The notes beneath the pieces were generated by a model. That model was given only the letters and a program-made list of their open reading frames with translations. It was not told the DNA's origin and did no database searches. From positions 44,857 through 108,856 of the forward strand of contig NZ_AUFO01000008.1 in NCBI RefSeq assembly GCF_000426545.1: a DNA stretch of 64,000 nucleotides. Direction: 5' to 3'. The DNA is from Paenibacillus massiliensis subsp. panacisoli DSM 21345. GTDB taxonomy: Bacteria; Bacillota; Bacilli; Paenibacillales; Paenibacillaceae. Of the stretch, positions 9,382-18,431 are shown piece after piece. The position numbers and the translations under genes were made by a program. Within the stretch, counting starts at the first letter, position 1. Each line of letters begins with the position of its first letter.

Positions 9382-10074
9382 TTAGACTTCCTCAACACTG
9401 AACTGATACCCCAATCCGCGTAAAGTTTTGATTTCTCCCTCTGCATTTGGCCAACGCTCCAATGTTTTGCGTATTCGCTTCACAGCCAGGTCCACCGCCC
9501 GATCACTTCCCTCGTAATCAATGCTCCATACCTGCTCTATCAATTGATTTCTGGTGAAGGTCTGATTCGGATGCTTCGCGAGGAACAGCAGCAGGGACAG
9601 ATCTCTTGGTGTAAAGTAAAGCTCCTCACCACATAAATGCACAGAATGGGCATTAAAATTAAACATCAGACTCCCGTATGTAATAATCTCTTTGGTCGCC
9701 ACCTGACTATGGGATCGCCTCAGCACCGTGCGGACCCGAGCAGTTACCTCTTCTCCTATGAACGGCTTCGTAATGTAATCATCCGCTCCAAGGTCGAGTC
9801 CCTTCAGCTTGTGATCAATGCTCCCCAAGGCTGTTAGCATAATGACCGGGCAGTTATGTCGCTCACGGATCTTCCCGAGCAGATACCACCCGTCATAATC
9901 GGGAAGCATGACATCCAGCAGCACCAATGACGGATGTGTCGTGGATGTGCACTTCATCAATGCCTCCATCCCGGAAAAGGCTTGCTCTACCTGATATCCC
10001 GATTTCTCCAGATAAGCCTTCAGCACTCGCGAGATGGCTACCTCATCCTCTACGACCAAAATAACTTCTGACAT
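9382..10074 (-). CDS. OmpR/PhoB-family response regulator
   Basis: The protein has a receiver domain with acidic residues VEDE near 10, phosphoacceptor Asp54 in LLDVMLPDYDGW, a conserved Thr in MLTALG and the Lys in ITKPF. A C-terminal winged helix (FTPRDLSLLLFLAKHPNQ, RAVDLAVKRIRKTLE, LRGLGYQF) follows. At 230 aa it is a standard DNA-binding regulator. It is the first gene of a two-gene unit with the kinase. The start follows AAGGGGG with a rather long 12-nt spacing. Confidence 0.93.
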   Translation of the reverse strand: MSEVILVVEDEVAISRVLKAYLEKSGYQVEQAFSGMEALMKCTSTTHPSLVLLDVMLPDYDGWYLLGKIRERHNCPVIMLTALGSIDHKLKGLDLGADDYITKPFIGEEVTARVRTVLRRSHSQVATKEIITYGSLMFNFNAHSVHLCGEELYFTPRDLSLLLFLAKHPNQTFTRNQLIEQVWSIDYEGSDRAVDLAVKRIRKTLERWPNAEGEIKTLRGLGYQFSVEEV

Positions 10075-10182
10075 GCGGTTATATTTCCCCCTTGATTCTT
10101 AGCGACCCTAATTCGTAATGTTCCCTTTGTCAGCCGTTCTTGTTGCAATACTAACTGCCACTGCCTTGCTCTCAACCTTTCG

Positions 10183-11196
10183 CTATCCCAGAAGATGCGC
10201 CGGAGCGGCAGTCGTCTCGCGTATCACCAGGTCTGGCGGCTCCAGAGCTGCAGGGGGGCGTGCATCAGGCTGCTCAATCATTCTGATCAGATGCTCAATG
10301 CAGCGAATACCAATGTTGTGAATATTTTGATTCACCGTCGTCAGCCCCGGTCTGAACACTTGCGCATAATAGGTATTATCGAACCCTACTACCGAAATAT
10401 CGGTAGGCACGGACAGACCACGACTCATCAGCTCGTGAATGGCGCCGAAGGCAGCCATGTCCGACACGCATACCAATGCCGTTGGCGGATGAACGATGGT
10501 TATTAGCTTGGATGCCGACTGTCTTCCACCATCAAAGGTATAGTCACATTCCTCAATATATTCATCCAGACAAGCAAGTCCACATGCTTGCAATCCCTCC
10601 ACATATCCCTGTTTTCGCAAATGGGCAACCGCCGTCCCCTGGGACCCGGCAATGTAAGCAATTCTACGATGACCAAGCTCATATAAATGCCGTACCACCA
10701 TTTGAAGGGCCATTCGACTGTCCGTCATGATCGAGCCTGTGCGCTGTCCAATGACATCCTCATCTACAAACATCACTGGAATATCTGAATCAATAAGATC
10801 GGATACACCCTTGTTGTCAGGCTCCGCCCCAAAAATCACCACACCGTCCAGACTTCGGCTACGGCAATGCTCATAAAAGGAATAGGACGGATCTTCAAGC
10901 CGGGTGGACAGCTTCATCAGATCATAGCCGCTATGCTCCAGCGCTGTCTTGATACCCTCCAGCAATTCAGAGACGAACGGATTTGTGAACGGTACATTGA
11001 TCAGCACACCTACATTCCACGAGCGCTTCTTCACGAGTCCACGGGCCATGACATTAGGATGGTAGCGAAGCTCTTCAATGATCTTGTTCACTTTTTTACG
11101 AGTCTTGTCACTGACATCTGGATAGCCATTAACCACCTTCGACACGGTCGCGACAGATACGCCCGCCGCCTTGGCCACATCATGAATAGAAGCCAT
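10183..11196 (-). CDS. LacI/GalR-family transcriptional regulator
   Basis: The N-terminal helix-turn-helix MASIHDVAKAAGVSVATVSK is textbook LacI family, followed by the hinge helix (RYHPNVMARGLV). The remainder is a periplasmic-binding-protein-like sugar-sensing core with VSDMAAFGAI and ISVVGFDNTYYAQVFRPGLTT. At 337 aa it has normal length. No sugar transport or catabolic genes adjoin it, so its effector cannot be inferred. GGAG lies 7 nt before the ATG. Confidence 0.9.
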   Translation of the reverse strand: MASIHDVAKAAGVSVATVSKVVNGYPDVSDKTRKKVNKIIEELRYHPNVMARGLVKKRSWNVGVLINVPFTNPFVSELLEGIKTALEHSGYDLMKLSTRLEDPSYSFYEHCRSRSLDGVVIFGAEPDNKGVSDLIDSDIPVMFVDEDVIGQRTGSIMTDSRMALQMVVRHLYELGHRRIAYIAGSQGTAVAHLRKQGYVEGLQACGLACLDEYIEECDYTFDGGRQSASKLITIVHPPTALVCVSDMAAFGAIHELMSRGLSVPTDISVVGFDNTYYAQVFRPGLTTVNQNIHNIGIRCIEHLIRMIEQPDARPPAALEPPDLVIRETTAAPAHLLG

Positions 11197-11247
11197 ATCA
11201 TCACTCCATTGCTATGGATACTATGGCTCTCATTATACAGACCAAAT

Positions 11248-11293
11248 AGCATCCCTGCCATACTGCCCTGAAGAGGGAAGTCACCGGGATGCT
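11248..11293 (-). terminator. Hairpin between prkA and the lacI-family gene
   Basis: AGCATCCC and GGGATGCT are perfect inverted arms of 8 bp with a loop of about 30 nt containing CCCTgaagAGGG. The T-tract is weak, so termination is likely rather than certain. Confidence 0.5.
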
Positions 11294-11318
11294 CAAGGCT
11301 AATCTATTCATCTGTCAT

Positions 11319-13214
11319 CTATCTATTCAGCAGACTACCCACATATCGCAGTAGCTCGTTCGCACAGATCGGGCAGTAGCCATGTTCGTCAATCAATCGC
11401 TTACTCACTTCATTGATACGTTTGAGCTGATTGGCATCAGGGGTCTTGGTAGAGGTCGTAATCTTGACAATGTCCTTCAGATCTGCGAATAGCTTCTTCT
11501 CAATCGCTTCCCGCAGTCGGTCGTGGTTATGATACTCGAACTTGCGTCCCTTTCGAGAGTAGGCAGAGATACGGATCAATATTTCCTCGCGGAAGGCTTT
11601 TTTGGCATTTTCCGATACTCCGATCTGCTCCTCAATGGATCTCATCAGTCTTTCGTCCGGGTCCAGCTCCTCATCCGTCAGTGGGTCACGGATTTTGGAC
11701 CAGTTGCAAAAGGCTTCAATGTTATCGAGATAGTTATCGAACAAGGTACGGGCAGACTCCTCGAAGGAGTACACGAAGGCTTTTTGCACTTCCTTCTTCG
11801 CCAGCTCATCATATTCTCGCCGCGCAATGGCGATATAGTTCAGATATCGTTCGCGCTCCTCCTTATTGATAGAGGCATGCTGATCGAGGCCATCCTTGAT
11901 CGCCCGGAGAATATCGAGAGCATTGATGCATTCCAGATCCTGCTTGATCAGTGCACTGGATATCCGGTTAATGACATAACGTGGATCGACGCCTGACATT
12001 CCCTCATCCAGATATTCCGTTTGCATCTCTTTAAGGTCGGCTTCCTTGTAGCCCTCGACCTCTTCACCATCATACATCCGCATTTTCTTGACCAGATCCA
12101 TTCCCTGCTTCTTACTCTCCTTGAGTCTAGTCAGGATGGAGAATATCGCTGCTGCCCGCAGTGCATGCGGTGCAATATGAATATGTCGCATATCGCTCTG
12201 TTGAATCAGCTTGCTATATATCTTCTCTTCCTCAGATACCTTGAGATTATAGGGAATTGGCATGACGATCATGCGAGATTGCAGTGCTTCGTTCTTCTTG
12301 TTCCCAATGAAGGATTTGTACTCTGCTTCATTCGTATGGGCAATGATTAGCTCATCTGCACTGATTAACGCAAATCTGCCTGCCTTGAAGTTGCCCTCCT
12401 GGGTCAAGGAGAGAAGGTTCCACAGGAATTTCTCATCGCATTTGAGCATCTCCTGAAATTCCATCAGACCACGGTTCGCCTTGTTAAGCTCGCCATCGAA
12501 GCGATATGCACGTGGGTCGGATTCTGAGCCATATTCCGTTATAGTAGAGAAGTCGATGCTTCCCGTCAGATCAGCAATATCCTGAGATTTGGGGTCAGAT
12601 GGACTGAAGGTACCAATACCCACCCTTTGATCCTCCGAGATAAGTACGCGTTTCACACGCACCTTCTCAATATCACCGTCATATTCGGTACGCAGCCGCA
12701 TTTGGCAGGAAGGGCACAGATTGCCCTCAATTCGAACACCGAGCTCTTTCTCTACTTCCGGGCGCAGCTCATGAGGTATCAAATGCAAAGGCTCCTCATA
12801 CATCGGGCACCCATCAATAGCATATACAGCTCCTTGATCGGTGCGTGAGAACTGCTCCAGCCCCCGCTTCAGCAAAGTGACCAAGGTCGATTTGCCCCCA
12901 CTCACAGGTCCCATAAGCAGCAGGATTCTTTTTCGCACATCCAGTCTGCGCGCTGCCGAATGGAAATACTCCTCCACCAGCTTCTCTACAGCCCGGTCCA
13001 GACCGAACAGCTCCTGCTCAAAGAATTTGTAACGCTTCTGGCCCCCGGAGGTCTCGACTCCAAAGGATTTGATCATCTCATATACCCTTGCATGAGCAGT
13101 CATCGCCGGCGAGGGGTCCTTGCTGAGAATCTCCAGATAATCACGGAAGTTCCCACTCCACGCCAAACGCTCGCTTTCCGCCTGGTACTTCGCAACGCGC
13201 TCAAAAATCTTCAT
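11319..13214 (-). CDS. prkA: PrkA serine protein kinase / AAA+ protein
   Basis: PrkA is a sporulation-associated AAA+ protein, described as a serine kinase or protease, expressed in the Bacillus mother cell. The Walker A loop GPVSGGKST lies at about 102-110, followed by the PrkA AAA core. There are Cys pairs at LCPSCQMRLR and near the C-terminus (YCPICANELLRYVGSLL). The 631-aa length is the family norm. AGGAGG lies 7 nt before the ATG. It is divergent from the DUF2161 gene. Bacillus usually carries a yhbH/spoVR cluster near prkA; here a spoVR remnant lies ~10 kb away. Confidence 0.93.
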   Translation of the reverse strand: MKIFERVAKYQAESERLAWSGNFRDYLEILSKDPSPAMTAHARVYEMIKSFGVETSGGQKRYKFFEQELFGLDRAVEKLVEEYFHSAARRLDVRKRILLLMGPVSGGKSTLVTLLKRGLEQFSRTDQGAVYAIDGCPMYEEPLHLIPHELRPEVEKELGVRIEGNLCPSCQMRLRTEYDGDIEKVRVKRVLISEDQRVGIGTFSPSDPKSQDIADLTGSIDFSTITEYGSESDPRAYRFDGELNKANRGLMEFQEMLKCDEKFLWNLLSLTQEGNFKAGRFALISADELIIAHTNEAEYKSFIGNKKNEALQSRMIVMPIPYNLKVSEEEKIYSKLIQQSDMRHIHIAPHALRAAAIFSILTRLKESKKQGMDLVKKMRMYDGEEVEGYKEADLKEMQTEYLDEGMSGVDPRYVINRISSALIKQDLECINALDILRAIKDGLDQHASINKEERERYLNYIAIARREYDELAKKEVQKAFVYSFEESARTLFDNYLDNIEAFCNWSKIRDPLTDEELDPDERLMRSIEEQIGVSENAKKAFREEILIRISAYSRKGRKFEYHNHDRLREAIEKKLFADLKDIVKITTSTKTPDANQLKRINEVSKRLIDEHGYCPICANELLRYVGSLLNR

Positions 13215-13420
13215 AACCTGTACCTCCTATGGCTCCTTAGTAGTAACCTCCGCTCCGAATGGTTAAGGATCGCTTAGTTATGCGTTACAAAAGCGTATTA
13301 CATAACTATGCAGAATCTAATGGATTATTGACCGCTTTTTTTCGTAGCCGTGTACGAAATCCGGGCTTGAAGACCGTGATATACTATTAGCAGATGGAAT
13401 CAAAAAGGAGCGGAGTTACC

Positions 13421-14230
13421 ATGGCAGTGCAACGGGAGACAGAGCTATATGCACCGATCAAAGCCTTTTTCGAGGGACGGGGCTATATCATTCGTGGAGA
13501 GGTGAACAACTGTGATCTGGTGGGTCTCAGGGAGAATTCGCAGCAGCCGCTGATCGTCGAAATCAAGAAAACCTTTAGCCTGGCGCTTCTCCTTCAGGGG
13601 CTACAGCGATTGAAGCTGGGAGGCGAGGTCTATCTGGCTGTGGAGAAAAATCGCAGCAAAAAAGGCGCTGTCAATCAGCGCTGGCAAGAGCTGGCGGAGC
13701 TGTGCCGCAAGCTGGGCTTGGGCCTGATTACAGTAACGCTATACAAGACGAAGCCTGCGCTTGTTGAGATCATCTGTACCCCGGCAATCATGCAGGGACA
13801 AGGACACACCGCAGCAGCCCCGCGAAAAGGCTCACGTAAGGAGCGGCTCATCCGGGAATTTCAAGCACGTAGTGGAGATTATAATGAAGGTGGGAGTACA
13901 AGACGCAAGCTGGTAACTGCCTACAGGGAGAAGGCCTTGCGAGTAGCGTCCATACTTGCTTCCCTGAAGGAGGCTTCGCCCGCCCAGATCGCACGCGCAG
14001 GGGCTGCAGCTGACGCTGCCTCTGTACTGCAAAAAAACTATTATGGATGGTTCGAACGCGTAGCTCGAGGCAAATATGTCTTAACAGTAGCGGGGCAGGG
14101 TGCATTGGAGGAATATGCGGCTGTACTGGAGGCCCATCAAATAGCTCTGTCGGCATCATGTGCGGCTGAAGCCCCGACCCCATACGTGACAGTTCCAGAC
14201 GATCGCTCACTCAAGAACGCCGAGCAGTGA
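13421..14230 (+). CDS. DUF2161 family PD-(D/E)XK phosphodiesterase-like protein
   Basis: The N-terminal ~120 residues carry a nuclease-like core: YAPIKAFFEGRGY, an Asp in NNCDLVGL, then IVEIKKTFSLALLLQGLQR. This is the D...E-x-K arrangement of the PD-(D/E)XK superfamily. The C-terminal part is basic (RKGSRKERLIREFQARSGDYNEGG) and includes a possible winged-helix segment (VASILASLKEASPAQIARA). The biological role is unknown. AAAGGAG lies 10 nt before the ATG at 13421; a start nine codons upstream would overlap the ribosome site. The last 20 bp overlap the 3' end of the convergent aminotransferase gene. Confidence 0.8.
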   Translation: MAVQRETELYAPIKAFFEGRGYIIRGEVNNCDLVGLRENSQQPLIVEIKKTFSLALLLQGLQRLKLGGEVYLAVEKNRSKKGAVNQRWQELAELCRKLGLGLITVTLYKTKPALVEIICTPAIMQGQGHTAAAPRKGSRKERLIREFQARSGDYNEGGSTRRKLVTAYREKALRVASILASLKEASPAQIARAGAAADAASVLQKNYYGWFERVARGKYVLTVAGQGALEEYAAVLEAHQIALSASCAAEAPTPYVTVPDDRSLKNAEQ

Positions 14231-15422
14231 ACTCCGTAATGGTCTCGCCGATGAGATTCATCCCCATAAGCAATTCCTCTCGTCCGGGATGACTGAAGTT
14301 CAGCCGGATAAAGCTATTGCCACTGTTCCCCGCAGTACACAGCGCCCCTGGCATGAAGGCTACACCCTTAGGCATTACAGCCTTCAGCAGGGCAGCACTC
14401 TCCAGTCCTTCTGGCAGACGTACCCACATATACATGCCCCCCTCAGGAACATGATAGGTGACCTCTTTCCAAAATGGCCGCTTGAGCAGCTCCAGCATCA
14501 GCTTGAGTCGCACACGATATTCGCGGTTCAGCAGCTCCAGATGATCATGCCAGCGGAAGCGATGATCTGTAAGCAAGTGATGCAGCAGTCTTTGATTCAT
14601 TGAGCTGGATTGCATATCGGCGAGCTGCTTAAGAGCTGACATACCCTCAATTAAAGACGGGTGTCCCGTCACCCAACCTGTACGCAGACCTGGAGCAATG
14701 GTCTTGCTGAATGAGCCAATGTACAGCACGTGTCCCCCTCTGCCTTCATCATCAAGAGCTGCCACAGAAGGGGGAATCTGTTCATTCTGATGCAGATGCA
14801 GCTCACCATAGGAGTCATCCTCTACCAGCAACACATTGTATTTCTGGCACAGGGACAGAATCTGCTGCCTCTGCTCAAGCGTCCACAGAAAGCCTGTCGG
14901 ATTCGAAAAGGACGGTGCCGCAATGAACAGCTTGGGGCGATCTGCAGCCATCCGCCTTTCCAGCGCCGCAAGGTCAGTTCCCTGTGCATCAGCCTGCACG
15001 GGAATTAGTCTCGCTCCTTGCATGGACAGCACCTGCAATGAACCCGGAGAGCCTGGCTGCTCGATCAGCACGGGGTCTTCTGCATTTACCATAAGCCTAA
15101 CGACGAGATCGATGGCCTGCTGGGTTCCGGTCGTAAGGAGCACCTGACGAGGATCAACACTCATTCCTTTTCTGGATTTCCACTCCGCAGTAAGCCATTC
15201 CCGCAGCGGCAGATAGCCTTCCGGATCACCGTATTGCAATACAGCAGGCCCGGAGGTCAGGACCTCATGGGCCGCCTCATCCAGCAGCTTAACGGGAAAA
15301 AGCTCCTGCGCAGGGAGCTCCTCCGCAAGAGAAATAAAAGAATGCCGTCTAGCATGGTCCCGAATGTGACGCAATGGTGATGCCAGCAAGGCAGCCGTAC
15401 GTGTAGCATAGGAATATTGCAT
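14211..15422 (-). CDS. PLP-dependent class I/II aminotransferase (LysN/MocR-core-like)
   Basis: This fold-type I aminotransferase has TTGTQQAIDLVVRLM near residue 100, SFSNPTGFLW, VEDDSYGELH, and the PLP lysine in YIGSFSKTIAPGLRTGWVTG. The overall pattern resembles 2-aminoadipate or valine-type transaminases related to the catalytic part of MocR regulators. There is no N-terminal GntR domain, and substrate specificity cannot be assigned. GAGGGGG lies 6 nt before the ATG at 15422. Its 3' end overlaps the DUF2161 gene by 20 bp tail to tail. Confidence 0.85.
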   Translation of the reverse strand: MQYSYATRTAALLASPLRHIRDHARRHSFISLAEELPAQELFPVKLLDEAAHEVLTSGPAVLQYGDPEGYLPLREWLTAEWKSRKGMSVDPRQVLLTTGTQQAIDLVVRLMVNAEDPVLIEQPGSPGSLQVLSMQGARLIPVQADAQGTDLAALERRMAADRPKLFIAAPSFSNPTGFLWTLEQRQQILSLCQKYNVLLVEDDSYGELHLHQNEQIPPSVAALDDEGRGGHVLYIGSFSKTIAPGLRTGWVTGHPSLIEGMSALKQLADMQSSSMNQRLLHHLLTDHRFRWHDHLELLNREYRVRLKLMLELLKRPFWKEVTYHVPEGGMYMWVRLPEGLESAALLKAVMPKGVAFMPGALCTAGNSGNSFIRLNFSHPGREELLMGMNLIGETITEFTARRS

Positions 15423-15582
15423 GAAGAACCCCCTCATTTACACCCTAACGGGTATTCTGGTATACCTCATGATGCTCCGGTCCTGGCAGCTGTGAAATGT
15501 TCAAAAGCTCCTACAACGTATTCGGTTCGTTATCCAATTATGCGCCTTACCTGCCAGGTTCTATGCAAGGAGGACACTTGTG

Positions 15583-16239
15583 CTAGGCATATAGTGGCTT
15601 GGACTGTCTTACATACAAGGCATATCGCTCAATCGCCTGTGCTCTGCTCGACACACCCAGCTTCGCGTAAATTTTTCTCAAGTAATTGTCTATAGAGCGG
15701 CGACTGACCTCGATCTCTACAGCAATCTTATCATATGTAATGCCCTGAACTATACGTTCCATTATAAAAATTTCGGTATCTGTCAATTCATCGAACGGTT
15801 CCGGTGACACAAGTTGGGTCATGGGCCAGCTCCCTTGCTGAATCCATTCCAAAGGTACGGATACGACCCCCTCACGCAAACCGTTAATCAAATGAATGAG
15901 TTGATTGGTGGAAGCTTGCTTGGAGATCACGCCACTTGCCCCGACCTTCGTCGCTTGCTGAAATAAGTTCAGATCGTAAGCATCTGTCATAATGATAATG
16001 TGGCTCTCAGGCGAGACCAACTTGATTTCAGTAATGAAAGGAATGGCGGTTCCCTCCGGCAGCTTATAGTCCATCAAAATGAGCTCGGGCTTGATGCTGC
16101 CCGCCAGCTGCTGTGCCTCTGTGCCACTTGATGTCATCCCCCGCACAAGCAGATCCTGCTGATCCTCCAGAATCAGCTTGGTTCCGAGCATGCTTGTCGG
16201 ATGAATATCAACGATAACCACCTGCCACACTTTTTTCAT
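15583..16239 (-). CDS. ComA-like NarL/LuxR-family response regulator (orphan)
   Basis: The receiver domain opens VVIVDIHPTSMLGTKLILE, very close in layout to Bacillus ComA, with phosphoacceptor Asp57 in LILMDYKLPEG and the Lys in VISKQAS. The C-terminal LuxR helix-turn-helix includes LTDTEIFIMERIVQGITYDKIA and SRRSIDNYLRKIYAKLGVSSRAQ (quoted here as 23 residues in two overlapping helices, recognition helix included). Where ComA has Asp-Asp, this protein has Asp-Ile, so one acidic-pocket residue is missing. No histidine kinase or pheromone gene adjoins it. GGGAGG lies 9 nt before the ATG at 16239. I infer a quorum- or stationary-phase regulator. Confidence 0.8.
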   Translation of the reverse strand: MKKVWQVVIVDIHPTSMLGTKLILEDQQDLLVRGMTSSGTEAQQLAGSIKPELILMDYKLPEGTAIPFITEIKLVSPESHIIIMTDAYDLNLFQQATKVGASGVISKQASTNQLIHLINGLREGVVSVPLEWIQQGSWPMTQLVSPEPFDELTDTEIFIMERIVQGITYDKIAVEIEVSRRSIDNYLRKIYAKLGVSSRAQAIERYALYVRQSKPLYA

Positions 16240-16413
16240 ACTGTTGTACCTCCCGATTATGCGACCAATGTTATGTCCCCCGATCCTTGCTGTATGGATA
16301 TGTACTGTAGGTTTCTTGTTAGAATTCAGGGGCAATCATTTATAATTCAAGCTTGGAAACTATTACATTTTTGCGATTTAGTATAGGCCCGTGATAGAAT
16401 GAGAACTGGAAAA

Positions 16414-16442
16414 TTGAACTATAAAGAATCAATTCATACTAG
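16414..16442 (+). promoter_or_regulatory. Candidate sigma-A promoter for the 16490 gene pair
   Basis: TTGAAC and TACTAG are separated by 17 bp, about 48 bp upstream of the ATG at 16490. Confidence 0.4.
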
Positions 16443-16489
16443 CTGTGGCTAAATGGATTATGAATTGGATTCACCACGGGAGTGATTTC

Positions 16490-16900
16490 ATGCAGAACTC
16501 TACAGAACCATCCACAGTTCCGGCATCACGCCGTAGCGAACGGATGAAGAGTCCTTCCGTCAAAGCTTTTCTCATACTCTGGGTTGTGCTGATCGTAGCC
16601 GGTATAGCCGCAACCTATCTGTACAGCAATCATCTGAAGCAAGAAATGCTGTTCCAGGTGCAGGGCCATGTGGATCAACAAATGGCAGGCCTGCAGGCGG
16701 AATATGAACAAAAGTTTGACGTGATGTCCACAGAAATGGACGAGTTGCAGGGCAAGGTTGATTCGTTGAATGAACTGCTCACGTTCACCAAGGACAATGC
16801 GAGCGATAAGACGGACAATAGCAACAAGCTCTATACTCAACTAGCCGAGGTTAAGAAGCAGCTGGACACCCTGCAGAAGAAGATGGACTTATTAAAATGA
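16490..16900 (+). CDS. Membrane-anchored coiled-coil protein, unknown function
   Basis: This 136-aa protein has a basic N-terminus, one membrane helix (AFLILWVVLIVAGIAATYLY, about residues 26-45) and an extracytoplasmic tail of heptad repeats (MDELQGKVDSLNELL, LAEVKKQLDTLQKKMDLL). GGGAG lies 7 nt before the ATG. The stop overlaps the start of the phosphodiester glycosidase gene by 4 bp (ATGA), so the two proteins are probably made together and may act together at the cell surface. I do not recognise a family. Confidence 0.75.
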   Translation: MQNSTEPSTVPASRRSERMKSPSVKAFLILWVVLIVAGIAATYLYSNHLKQEMLFQVQGHVDQQMAGLQAEYEQKFDVMSTEMDELQGKVDSLNELLTFTKDNASDKTDNSNKLYTQLAEVKKQLDTLQKKMDLLK

Positions 16901-17964
16901 GAATGGAAGCCAAACAACTTAACCGTCTGATGATGATGACGTTAGCACCGTTTATTGGACTTCTGCTCTTCTTGGTCTTCCTGAATCGTCCGCTTGTCTT
17001 CCCAGAGACTAACATTAAGTATGGTCCTGTAGGTGATTGGAGTGCCCAGAGCCAGCATATTATGGGCCAGTTGGACGAAGCTGAGAATACAGCCTCCTAT
17101 ACGGTAACATCCATTCAGAAGACCGCCGAATTGTACAAGCAGACGACACAGACCATGAACAGCATTGCCAAGTCAGCTGCCACGCAGTCAAGCCGACCTG
17201 AGACCATATATAATCGACGAATAACTGCCAAGCTAGGCACGCCCTATGAGCGAGTGAACAGTGATCGAATTACTATCGCGCTGTTCAAGGTTAATCCCGG
17301 TGCCTACAAGGGCTACGCCATGAAAGTGAAGCTGAAGGATCCTACGGCCATGCAGATGTCCCTAGGTACGGGGACGCCTGGCAGTACAGAGACGACAATG
17401 CGAGCCGTCTCCCGCAGTGGAGCCGTGGCCGGCATCAATGCAGGCGGCTTTGCCGATGGCGGGGGCAAGCGGTACCCGCTTAGCACCACCGTAATGAACG
17501 GTAAATACGTGAACGGCTTTCAGGCCAGCTTCAAGGATCTAACCTTTATCGGCCTGAGCCAGTCAGGTCGGCTGATTGGTGGTAAATTTACAAATCAAGC
17601 TGCACTTGACGGCCTTCAGCCCTCATTTGGAGCGACCTTCGTACCTGTTCTCATTCAGAACGGACAGAAGATTGCCATTCCAGCGAAATGGAAGACGACA
17701 CCCAAACGTGCACCACGTACTGTCATTGGCAATTATAAGGATGACCAATTGCTGATTATTGTCGTTGATGGCTACAATGAACAGGGCAGCTCCGGAGCCA
17801 CCTTGGAGGAGCTACAAGCCAAAATGTTCAATCTGGGTGTCCAGAACGCTTACAATCTGGACGGTGGCGGTTCCTCCTCCATGATTCTGAACGGACGGGT
17901 TGTGAATAAGCCCTCCGACGGAAGGCTTCGTCCAGTGCCCACACACTTCTTGTTCTTCAAATAA
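16897..17964 (+). CDS. Phosphodiester glycosidase (NAGPA/DUF2233) family protein, membrane-anchored
   Basis: A single N-terminal helix (LAPFIGLLLFLVFLNRPLV) anchors an extracellular NAGPA-type domain. Its hallmarks are AVAGINAGGFADGGG near residue 180, IVVDGYNEQGSSGATLEEL, and the near-C-terminal NLDGGGSSSMILNGRVVN. The family includes the mammalian uncovering enzyme that releases GlcNAc from phosphodiesters. In Firmicutes these proteins are thought to act on cell-wall or exopolysaccharide phosphodiesters. It is translationally coupled to the preceding coiled-coil membrane gene and followed by a strong terminator. Confidence 0.88.
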   Translation: MRMEAKQLNRLMMMTLAPFIGLLLFLVFLNRPLVFPETNIKYGPVGDWSAQSQHIMGQLDEAENTASYTVTSIQKTAELYKQTTQTMNSIAKSAATQSSRPETIYNRRITAKLGTPYERVNSDRITIALFKVNPGAYKGYAMKVKLKDPTAMQMSLGTGTPGSTETTMRAVSRSGAVAGINAGGFADGGGKRYPLSTTVMNGKYVNGFQASFKDLTFIGLSQSGRLIGGKFTNQAALDGLQPSFGATFVPVLIQNGQKIAIPAKWKTTPKRAPRTVIGNYKDDQLLIIVVDGYNEQGSSGATLEELQAKMFNLGVQNAYNLDGGGSSSMILNGRVVNKPSDGRLRPVPTHFLFFK

Positions 17965-18037
17965 CATTACAGTTGAGGGCACATCAGCACTCCTCGAAAG
18001 TATGAACAGCGTCTGGAGGAAAGCTAATGTACTATAC

Positions 18038-18070
18038 AAAGAGCATCACGAAATACTCGTGATGCTCTTT
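18038..18070. terminator. Bidirectional terminator between glycosidase gene and abrB
   Basis: The 14-bp arms AAAGAGCATCACGA and TCGTGATGCTCTTT are separated by a 5-nt loop. The A and T ends allow it to work on both strands. Confidence 0.85.
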
Positions 18071-18081
18071 ATCATGAGCTC

Positions 18082-18336
18082 TTAAGCATGCTTAGGGAGC
18101 TGTGTCATATCGCTCATGCATTGACCGCAAATATAACGATCCTTGAATTCACTAACTTCTTCCATAGAGCCACAGAACACACATTTAGGGCGATAACGCT
18201 CCAGAATAATATGATCCCCTTGCACCAGAATCTCTACGGGATCTCCTTCATTCATTTGATATCGTTTTCTTAGGGACTTGGGCAAGACGATTCTTCCCAG
18301 CTGATCCACTTTCCGAACTACACCAGCAGGCTTCAT
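18082..18336 (-). CDS. abrB: AbrB-family transition-state regulator with C-terminal zinc-ribbon motif
   Basis: The N-terminal half is the swapped-hairpin AbrB DNA-binding domain (GVVRKVDQLGRIVLPKSLRK, then GDPVEILVQGDHIILERY). AbrB represses stationary-phase genes during growth. The C-terminal half differs from Bacillus subtilis AbrB: it carries CVFCG and CGQCM, a C-x2-C...C-x2-C pattern suggesting a bound zinc. AGGAGAGGTG precedes the ATG. A 0A-box-like TGTCGAA lies ~95 bp upstream, fitting the known Spo0A repression of abrB. At 84 aa it is slightly shorter than BsAbrB. Confidence 0.88.
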   Translation of the reverse strand: MKPAGVVRKVDQLGRIVLPKSLRKRYQMNEGDPVEILVQGDHIILERYRPKCVFCGSMEEVSEFKDRYICGQCMSDMTQLPKHA

Positions 18337-18431
18337 TTATTTAGACACCTCTCCTGTTAAGATGATTATACTGATGAATGCTAGGTATAAAGACTCTGTT
18401 TATACCTCCATTCAACAATTCGCCGAATTCT

